Source: Aurantiacibacter rhizosphaerae
Lineage (GTDB): Bacteria > Pseudomonadota > Alphaproteobacteria > Sphingomonadales > Sphingomonadaceae
NCBI RefSeq assembly: GCF_009807005.1
Contig: NZ_WUBR01000002.1
Span: forward strand, 1 to 64,000
Direction: 5' to 3'
DNA: 64,000 nt
The notes beneath the pieces were generated by a model, which worked only from the letters and a program-made list of their open reading frames with translations, did not search any database and was not told where the DNA came from. Positions 58,651 to 64,000 of the stretch are shown in pieces (position 1 is the stretch's first letter; each line of letters starts with the position of its first letter). Position numbers and translations under genes: made by a program.

Positions 58651-60123
58651 ATGCCAATCAAGAAATTCCGCAAATTCACTGCCATGGCTCTTGCCGGGGC
58701 TGCTTCGCTTGCCCTTGGCGCATGCGCCAGCATTCCCGGCGCCAATGTCGCGCCAGGATCACCCATCACGGCGGAGGAAGCGCAGGTTGGTGCGCAGTAT
58801 CACGATCAGTTCGTGGCGGAGTTCGGCGGCGAGATGACCGGACCCTACGCCCGCTATGTCGAGCAGGTAGGCTCCAACATCGCCGTGCAATCGGGCCTTG
58901 CCACCCGGCCAGATGCGTTCGACGTGACTTTGCTGAATTCCAGCGTGAACAACGCCTTCGCCGTTCCCGGCGGATATGTTTACGCCACGCGCCAGCTGGT
59001 GAACCTGATGAACAACGAGGCAGAGCTTGCCGCCGTGCTGGGGCATGAGGTTGGCCACGTGGCTGCCCGTCATTCAGCCCGCCGCCAGGAAAAAGCGCAG
59101 CGTAACCAGCTGCTTGGCCTGCTCGGCGCAGTGATCGGTGGCGGTCTGCTGGGCAGTTCGGATCTCGCGCAGCTCAGCCTGCAGGGATCGCAGCTTGCCA
59201 CGCTCAGCTATTCACGCAGCCAGGAACTGGAGGCCGACCAGCTTGGCATCCAGTATCTGAACCGTGCCGGATATGATCCGCATGCGATGGCCACGCTGCT
59301 CACCAGCCTGGCCGCGCAGAATCAGCTGGATGCGCAGTTGCAGGGACGCGGCGATGCCACCATTCCCGCGTGGGCATCGACTCACCCCGATCCTGCCAGC
59401 CGCGTGCAGAATGCACTGCAACTGGCGCAAGGCGGCACCGGCGTCATCAATCGCGACACGTTCCTGAACCGAATCGATGGCATGGTTTATGGCGATGATC
59501 CGGCACAGGGCGTGATCGAAGGGCGGCAGTTCATCCATCCCGAGCTGCGCCTCAGCTTCACCGCGCCGCAAGGCTTTTACATGGTGAACGGCACCCGGGC
59601 GGTTACGATCAATGGCGATCAGGGCCGCTCTCAGATGACGGTGGGCCAGTTCAATGGCGATCTGAACAGCTATGTGCGCGATGTGTTCACCAAGCTGGGT
59701 GGGGAGCAGCAGCAGGTCACGCCGTCCAGCATTGAACGCACAACCGTGAACGGACTTCCCGCCGCCTATGGCACCGCGCGCGTCAACAATGGGCAGCAGC
59801 AGGTGGACGTTACTGTCTTCGCCTACGAGTTCAGCCCCAACACGGCCTATCACTTCATGTCGATCACCCCTGCAGGACAGGCAGGCACGTTCAATTCGCT
59901 GTACCAGTCGATGCGTCGGATCAGCGCCAGCGAGGCAGGCGCGGTGGTGCCACGCCGCGTTGACGTCGTGACAGCGGGCCGCGGCGATACGGTGCGATCG
60001 CTGGCCAACCGTATGGCTTATACCGATGCACAAGAAGCGCGCTTCCGCGTGTTGAACGGGCTATCTGCCAGCGATCAGATCGTGCCGGGCCAGGAATACA
60101 AGCTGGTCATCCGCTCAAACTAA
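58651..60123 (+). CDS. M48-family metalloprotease lipoprotein (BepA-like)
   Basis: A 490-residue zinc protease. The signal peptide ends with the lipobox LALGAC, so C25 would be lipidated and the protein anchored to the outer membrane. The zinc motif is H132-EVGH-136, with the third ligand in SRSQELEADQLG. The C-terminal 50 residues (VVTAGRGDTVRSLANRM..LNGL..GQEYKLV) resemble a LysM-like unit, suggesting cell-wall contact. GGAGGAGG precedes ATG 58651. M48 lipoproteins such as BepA take part in outer-membrane protein quality control (family knowledge). Confidence 0.9.
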   Translation: MPIKKFRKFTAMALAGAASLALGACASIPGANVAPGSPITAEEAQVGAQYHDQFVAEFGGEMTGPYARYVEQVGSNIAVQSGLATRPDAFDVTLLNSSVNNAFAVPGGYVYATRQLVNLMNNEAELAAVLGHEVGHVAARHSARRQEKAQRNQLLGLLGAVIGGGLLGSSDLAQLSLQGSQLATLSYSRSQELEADQLGIQYLNRAGYDPHAMATLLTSLAAQNQLDAQLQGRGDATIPAWASTHPDPASRVQNALQLAQGGTGVINRDTFLNRIDGMVYGDDPAQGVIEGRQFIHPELRLSFTAPQGFYMVNGTRAVTINGDQGRSQMTVGQFNGDLNSYVRDVFTKLGGEQQQVTPSSIERTTVNGLPAAYGTARVNNGQQQVDVTVFAYEFSPNTAYHFMSITPAGQAGTFNSLYQSMRRISASEAGAVVPRRVDVVTAGRGDTVRSLANRMAYTDAQEARFRVLNGLSASDQIVPGQEYKLVIRSN

Positions 60124-60140
60124 GACAGATCGACACAACG

Positions 60141-60173
60141 AAAAACGGGCCGACGCACTGTCGGCCCGTTTTT
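60141..60173. terminator. Intrinsic terminator of the M48 protease gene
   Basis: AAAAACGGGCCGAC (60141-60154) pairs perfectly with GTCGGCCCGTTTTT (60160-60173) around a 5-nt loop. The T-run on one side and A-run on the other make it work in both directions. It starts 17 nt after the protease stop. Confidence 0.9.
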
Positions 60174-60195
60174 ATTTTACCAAACTGGCAAACAA

Positions 60196-60225
60196 AAAGG
60201 GCGCCAGGTTTCCCTGACGCCCTTT
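60196..60225 (-). terminator. Intrinsic terminator of Flp pilin gene 1
   Basis: AAAGGGCGCCAGG (60196-60208) pairs with CCTGACGCCCTTT (60213-60225) with one mismatch and a 4-nt loop. On the minus strand it is followed by TTTTTG, just downstream of the pilin stop. Confidence 0.8.
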
Positions 60226-60245
60226 CTTGAACTAGGTCAGTCGAC

Positions 60246-60416
60246 TTAGATCGAGTTATCCAGCTTGGTCGAAACCGTGCCGAACGTGTCGTCCAGGCTG
60301 TTGCCCAGGCTCTGCATTGCAGTGATGGCAGCAACGGCGATCAGGGCAGCGATCAGGCCATATTCGATGGCGGTGGCGCCCTGTTCGTCACGGATCATGT
60401 TCTTGAAGAAGGTCAT
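60246..60416 (-). CDS. Flp family type IVb pilin (1)
   Basis: A 56-residue pilin precursor. The motif DEQGATAIEYGLIAALIAV contains the prepilin cleavage site and the invariant glutamate at +5 relative to the mature end, followed by the hydrophobic assembly helix. ATG 60416 has AGGAG 8 nt upstream. Flp pilins build thin adhesive pili with the Tad machinery, none of which lies in the window. It sits 103 nt downstream of a second pilin gene. Confidence 0.92.
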   Translation of the reverse strand: MTFFKNMIRDEQGATAIEYGLIAALIAVAAITAMQSLGNSLDDTFGTVSTKLDNSI

Positions 60417-60519
60417 TTGTAGTCTCCTGGTTAAGGTCTTCGGTTCCCGGCTCAACCGGAGTTTTCCGAGAGAGCGATTTGGTTTCTACGTATGATGTGT
60501 TGAGAAAGTGCTAATCACA

Positions 60520-60705
60520 TCAGATATTGTTTGCGTTATCGAACTTCGTCTCCACGCCAGACCACATCTCGGTCGATTCATTGGCGAAGTCCTGCAGCGC
60601 AACGATCATGCCGATCACGATAAGGCCGGCGATAAGCCCGTATTCTATGGCGGTCGCACCCTGGGTATCGTGCATCAGACGCTTGATGAATTTCTTCGCA
60701 GACAA
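60520..60705 (-). CDS. Flp family type IVb pilin (2)
   Basis: A 61-residue pilin precursor with DTQGATAIEYGLIAGLIVIGMIVAL, the same motif as its neighbour, but a longer, acidic tail (FANESTEMWSGVETKFDNANNI). TTG 60705 was chosen: AGGGGA lies about 6 nt upstream and the product SAKKFIKRLMHD is a normal pilin leader; the open frame further upstream reads as noise. The two pilins differ in the exposed tail, so they may form mixed pili or be used at different times. Confidence 0.87.
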   Translation of the reverse strand: MSAKKFIKRLMHDTQGATAIEYGLIAGLIVIGMIVALQDFANESTEMWSGVETKFDNANNI

Positions 60706-60778
60706 TGCCGGTCCCCTAAGTAAAGTACGACGACCATGGGTTTTGCAGCATTGATTTAACAAAACCTTTCAACGGCAG

Positions 60779-61186
60779 GTGAAAGTGGAAAATAATCCGA
60801 CATGGATGCTGGTGGTTGCACTGGCGCTGTTCGATAAAAGCGGCCGGATCCTGCTGCAGCAGCGATTGCCCGGAAAGCATCATGGCGGCCTGTGGGAGTT
60901 TCCCGGTGGCAAGGTGGAAAGCGATGAAACACCAAGGGTTGCCCTCGTACGGGAGATTGAGGAGGAGCTGGGCCTTCACCTGGAGCCCGGCAGCCTGACA
61001 CCGGCCTTTTTCGCCGAAGAACCGGGCGATCGGGCCGTTGTACTAAATCTTTACACCGCATCCTTCGAAGGCGGGGAACTGGTTGGCCGGGATGGGCAGG
61101 CGTGGGGCTGGTTCGCGCATGAAGACGCCGCCAATCTGCCGCTTGCCCCCATGGATCGGCAACTATTGGCCTTTCTCCACAGATAG
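60779..61186 (+). CDS. Nudix hydrolase, MutT-like
   Basis: A 135-residue Nudix protein with the full box GGKVESDETPRVALVREIEEELG (G-x5-E-x7-REUxEExGU), and a GLWEFPGGK lead-in as in MutT (8-oxo-dGTP diphosphatase). GTG 60779 is the start. It probably cleans the nucleotide pool of oxidised dGTP. It is divergent from the pilin gene and ends before tRNA-Arg. Confidence 0.88.
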   Translation: MKVENNPTWMLVVALALFDKSGRILLQQRLPGKHHGGLWEFPGGKVESDETPRVALVREIEEELGLHLEPGSLTPAFFAEEPGDRAVVLNLYTASFEGGELVGRDGQAWGWFAHEDAANLPLAPMDRQLLAFLHR

Positions 61187-61233
61187 GCCCTTGCCAAGCT
61201 GCAAAGGCCCGCTTATGTGCCCGCCTCTCAAGT

Positions 61234-61310
61234 GCGCCAGTAGCTCAGCTGGATAGAGTACCTGACTACGAATCAGGCGGCCGGAGGTTCGAATCCTTCC
61301 TGGCGCACCA
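61234..61310 (+). tRNA. tRNA-Arg (anticodon ACG)
   Basis: A 77-nt cloverleaf. Acceptor GCGCCAG (61234-61240) pairs with CTGGCGC (61300-61306), then A and an encoded CCA (61308-61310). Anticodon stem CCTGA/TCAGG encloses CTACGAA, with anticodon ACG at 61268-61270. The T-arm has GGAGG-TTCGAAT-CCTTC. ACG is normally modified to ICG and reads CGU, CGC and CGA. Confidence 0.97.
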
Positions 61311-61312
61311 AG

Positions 61313-61345
61313 AAAGCCCATCCCCGCAAGGGGGTGGGCTTTTTT
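61313..61345 (+). terminator. Intrinsic terminator after tRNA-Arg
   Basis: AAAGCCCATCCCC (61313-61325) pairs with GGGGGTGGGCTTT (61330-61342) with one wobble pair and a GCAA loop; a T-run follows to 61345. It begins 3 nt after the tRNA CCA. Confidence 0.88.
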
Positions 61346-61498
61346 GTTGGTGCGGGGGTGTGTGCGGGCGCGGATCTAATGGGAACGCCGCCTTGCGACA
61401 TGCGAACTTACCCCCTTTGGTCCATTCGGGCCGCGTGTCCGGAACCCTCCATCCGCTCACCTGTTCAGTCTGCAACAACCAAACAGGAGTTCCCCGAC

Positions 61499-61984
61499 AT
61501 GTCCGATGATATTTTTGCCCGCCTGAAGGAAGATCACGAATCGCATCGCAAGATTCTCGATCAGATGGCCGAGACCAGCGGCGAGAGTGACGAGCGCAAG
61601 GAACTGCTGGAACAGTTCACCAAGGAAGTGAAAAGCCACGCCGCAGCGGAAGAGCAGGCTTTGTACTCCACCATGCTGCGCAAGCCGCCCACCACAGACA
61701 TGACGCGCCACTCCGTTGCAGAACATCACGAGTTGAACGAACTTCTGAACGATCTGGCTGCGCAGGACATGTCCTCATCCGCATGGATGGCTTCCTTCAA
61801 GAAGCTGGACCATGATTACCGCCACCACATCAACGAAGAAGAGGAAGACCACTTCCCCGAATTCGAACCCTATCTGACCGAAGAAGACAGGCAGCACATG
61901 CGTTCCGTCTTCGATCGCCGCAAGGCCGAGGAAAAGGACGAAGCCAAAGTCACCCCCGAAAAGATGGAAGACGCCAAGGAATAG
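61499..61984 (+). CDS. Hemerythrin (HHE) domain protein
   Basis: A 161-residue four-helix protein. Histidine/glutamate ligands typical of hemerythrin HHE domains are visible: KEDHESHRKIL, KSHAAAEEQALY, VAEHHELNELL, and DHDYRHHINEEEEDHFPEF. It would bind a di-iron centre and oxygen, nitric oxide or peroxide. ATG 61499 has CAGGAG about 10 nt upstream; the longer open frame covers the terminator. The PLD-family gene begins 27 nt later. Confidence 0.87.
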   Translation: MSDDIFARLKEDHESHRKILDQMAETSGESDERKELLEQFTKEVKSHAAAEEQALYSTMLRKPPTTDMTRHSVAEHHELNELLNDLAAQDMSSSAWMASFKKLDHDYRHHINEEEEDHFPEFEPYLTEEDRQHMRSVFDRRKAEEKDEAKVTPEKMEDAKE

Positions 61985-62011
61985 TGACTGGACGTTTGAA
62001 GGGGAGGGCTT

Positions 62012-63556
62012 GTGGAAAGGCTTGAGAAACGCGTCGAGGGTTTTCACGATACCTCGATCGAGACGGGCGTGTGGCGTTATGCCCGCGCCCAACGCGTTCG
62101 TGTGGTTATCGACGGTGCGGATTATTTCGATCTGATTCAGCAGGCGATGCTGAAGGCGCGCCAGCGTATTTTGCTGATTGGCTGGGACTTCGATACCCGC
62201 ATTCACCTGCAACGTGGGCGTCGCTGGTGGCAGAAGGGCTGGCGTCGCCAGTACCCATCTCGCCTGGGCAGCTTCATCGTGTGGCTAAACAATCACCGCC
62301 CGGACCTGGAAATTCGCATCCTGAAATGGAGCTATGGCTTCCTGAAATTCTTCGGGCGCGGCGCGATGGTGTTCGATCTGATTCGCTGGTCACGCCACCG
62401 CCGGATAGATTTCAAGTTCGACACGGCCCATCCCGTTGGCTGCTCACATCATCAGAAGCTGGTGATCATTGATGACGATTTCGCCGTGTGCGGCGGGATC
62501 GACATGACAACGCGCCGCTGGGACACGCGGGAACACATTGAGGTGAACGAGGATCGCACGCAGCCCAATGGCGATCTTTATGGCCCATGGCATGACCTGA
62601 CGATGATGATGGAGGGTGACGTTGCCGTGGAACTGGAACGGCTTGGCCGGGCCAGGTGGGTGCGTGCAGGCGGGAAGCCGCTGTCCAAGCTGAAGGAAGA
62701 CAAGGGCAGCGCCTGGCCGGACAAGCTGAAACCGCATTTCGAAGATGTCGAAATCGGCATCGCCCGCACACGCGCCGCCTATGACAATGATCCCAAGATC
62801 GACGAGATCGAGCAACTCTACATAAAGCAGATCGCCGAGGCGAAGCACTTCATTTACGCCGAGAATCAGTATTTCACCTCTCGCACCATTTCCGAAGCGA
62901 TTGCGAAGCGGCTGTCGGAGCCCGACCCACCAGAAATCGTGATCGTCATGCCGATCAGTGGCGATGGTTGGGCAGAAGCTGCCGTGATGGACCCGGCGCG
63001 CGCCGAGTTGATGGAAGCGCTGGAGGAACTGGACAAGCATGACCGCTTCCACCTCTACGTTCCATTCACCGGCAAGACGCCGATCTATGTCCATGCAAAG
63101 CTGTTCATCGTTGATGACCGGATTTTGCGCGTCGGCTCTGCCAATATGAACAACCGGTCCATGGGGCTGGATAGCGAATGCGATGTGTTCATCGATTGCG
63201 ATCGTCCCGGCAATGACAAGGCCGAGCCGGTTATTCGCCGCATTCGCGAATCGCTGCTGGCGGAACACTTGGGCTGTTACGAGCAGGATGTGCCGCTGAA
63301 GATCGAGAAGAACGGTTCAATTGCCGGAATGATTGCCAGCATGGGAGACAGGAATCGCCGTCACTTGCGGCCGTTGCACCCCGGCCGGCATGAGGAATGG
63401 AGCCGCGAATTGGCCGTGCGCGAGACATTCGATCCTGAAGAGCCGGAAGAGCTTTTCGAGTTCGATGCCTCCAAACGTGGCCTTTTCCATCGCGGCGGCC
63501 TATTGGCCAAGGCGCGTAACAAGCTGAAGAGAAGGCGCGACAGGGCGAATGAGTAG
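62012..63556 (+). CDS. Phospholipase D-family protein (cardiolipin synthase-like)
   Basis: A 514-residue protein with two HKD motifs. The first is [28 protein letters not shown]; the second [24 protein letters not shown]. Such proteins hydrolyse or exchange phosphodiesters, often in cardiolipin synthesis. No clear membrane helix is present, unlike classical Cls. GTG 62012 has GGGGAGGG upstream. The tail ([12 protein letters not shown]) is basic. It overlaps folE by 8 nt. Confidence 0.87.
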   Translation: MERLEKRVEGFHDTSIETGVWRYARAQRVRVVIDGADYFDLIQQAMLKARQRILLIGWDFDTRIHLQRGRRWWQKGWRRQYPSRLGSFIVWLNNHRPDLEIRILKWSYGFLKFFGRGAMVFDLIRWSRHRRIDFKFDTAHPVGCSHHQKLVIIDDDFAVCGGIDMTTRRWDTREHIEVNEDRTQPNGDLYGPWHDLTMMMEGDVAVELERLGRARWVRAGGKPLSKLKEDKGSAWPDKLKPHFEDVEIGIARTRAAYDNDPKIDEIEQLYIKQIAEAKHFIYAENQYFTSRTISEAIAKRLSEPDPPEIVIVMPISGDGWAEAAVMDPARAELMEALEELDKHDRFHLYVPFTGKTPIYVHAKLFIVDDRILRVGSANMNNRSMGLDSECDVFIDCDRPGNDKAEPVIRRIRESLLAEHLGCYEQDVPLKIEKNGSIAGMIASMGDRNRRHLRPLHPGRHEEWSRELAVRETFDPEEPEELFEFDASKRGLFHRGGLLAKARNKLKRRRDRANE

Positions 63557-64000
63557 TCTGGTAGGTCCCGATGAGGACGATCCCCGCGGCAAGCCCGCGG
63601 TTCCCGAACATGTGCAGGATGCGATCCGCACGCTGATAGAATGGGCGGGCGACGATCCAACGCGTGAAGGCTTGCTGGACACGCCAGCACGCGTGGCACG
63701 CGCGTGGAAGGAATATTGCCTGGGTTACAACGAAGATCCAGCGCACCACCTTGCCCGCGTGTTTGAGGAAGTGGGCGGTTATGACGAGATCGTGCTGCTG
63801 AAGGATATCCCGTTCCAGAGCCATTGTGAGCATCACATGGCCCCGATCATCGGCAAGGCGGCCATCGCCTATCTGCCGACCGATCGCGTGGTGGGAATAT
63901 CGAAGCTGGCCCGCGTTCTGCACGGCTATGCCCGGCGCCTGCAGGTGCAGGAGCGGCTGACGGCAGAAGTGGCGCATTGCATTCAGGAACATCTGAACCC
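63549..64000 (+). CDS. folE: GTP cyclohydrolase I, N-terminal part (runs off the window)
   Basis: 150 codons are visible from ATG 63549, which overlaps the PLD-family stop by 8 nt. [46 protein letters not shown], and [25 protein letters not shown] are GTP cyclohydrolase I signatures. Zinc ligands C93 and H96 are present; the third, a later cysteine, lies outside the window. The enzyme opens folate and pteridine synthesis. The 3' end is cut by the window. Confidence 0.95.
   Translation, partial: MSSLVGPDEDDPRGKPAVPEHVQDAIRTLIEWAGDDPTREGLLDTPARVARAWKEYCLGYNEDPAHHLARVFEEVGGYDEIVLLKDIPFQSHCEHHMAPIIGKAAIAYLPTDRVVGISKLARVLHGYARRLQVQERLTAEVAHCIQEHLN

Noticed and set aside
61234-61498. tRNA-Arg 3' end as an integration site
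   Set aside because: No integrase and no direct repeat of the tRNA end was seen downstream; the tRNA is followed by an ordinary terminator.
1-64000. CRISPR arrays, insertion sequences or prophage
   Set aside because: No regularly spaced repeats, transposase, or phage structural genes were found on either strand.

Overview
The window is one continuous stretch of a GC-rich alphaproteobacterial chromosome. The gene set and gene order point to Sphingomonadales, most likely an Erythrobacteraceae relative. Pointers are a C4-pathway 5-aminolevulinate synthase, plsY-dprA-topA and lepB-rnc-era blocks, aroK-aroB divergent from xerD, a plant-type CVIRGC glutathione reductase and Flp pilins. The assignment rests on gene content and protein motifs only; no database search was possible. 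No insertion sequence, prophage, CRISPR array or rRNA was seen. One tRNA (Arg, anticodon ACG) is present.

Region 1 (1-14.8 kb) is the accessory part. After the 3' end of pntB and a small Rieske ferredoxin comes a cluster of uncharacterised redox genes. It holds four DapB-fold oxidoreductases, two seven-helix membrane proteins, four NTF2/SnoaL-fold proteins, two SDR dehydrogenases, an FAD amine-oxidase/desaturase-like enzyme, an SMR efflux protein and an AraC-type regulator. The oxidoreductases fall into two subfamilies (A and B), each present twice, and each A copy sits beside a seven-helix protein. The layout is roughly mirrored about 9.6 kb. The control region between the AraC gene and the rightward A/7TM pair carries nested inverted and direct repeats. 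This is the best candidate for an undescribed pathway; its substrate cannot be read from the sequence.

Region 2 (14.8-34 kb) holds a lipoyl-less E2 acyltransferase, a GNAT protein, a response regulator overlapping a MASE1-PAS hybrid kinase with an HPt domain, a DEAD-box helicase, a trehalose operon (otsB, GH15, otsA), a MAPEG protein, a threonine dehydratase-like enzyme, a deoxyhypusine synthase homologue, a DUF3137/LemA divergent pair, an ornithine-type decarboxylase (probably linked to the DHS homologue in polyamine synthesis) and a PAS-GGDEF-EAL-PilZ protein.

Region 3 (34-64 kb) is mostly housekeeping: hemA, murI, plsY, dprA, topA, an MFS pump, era, rnc, lepB, pgi, an RhlE-like helicase, a SIR2-like protein of unknown role, gor, DUF488 and DUF421 proteins, aroB, aroK, a small membrane protein and exported helical protein ahead of xerD, accA, an M48 lipoprotein protease, two Flp pilins, a Nudix hydrolase, tRNA-Arg, a hemerythrin, a PLD-family protein and the 5' part of folE. 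Non-coding points of note are a 28-nt alternating pyrimidine-purine tract just before topA and a nearly identical 31-nt element in two distant intergenic regions (27.6 and 45.2 kb).
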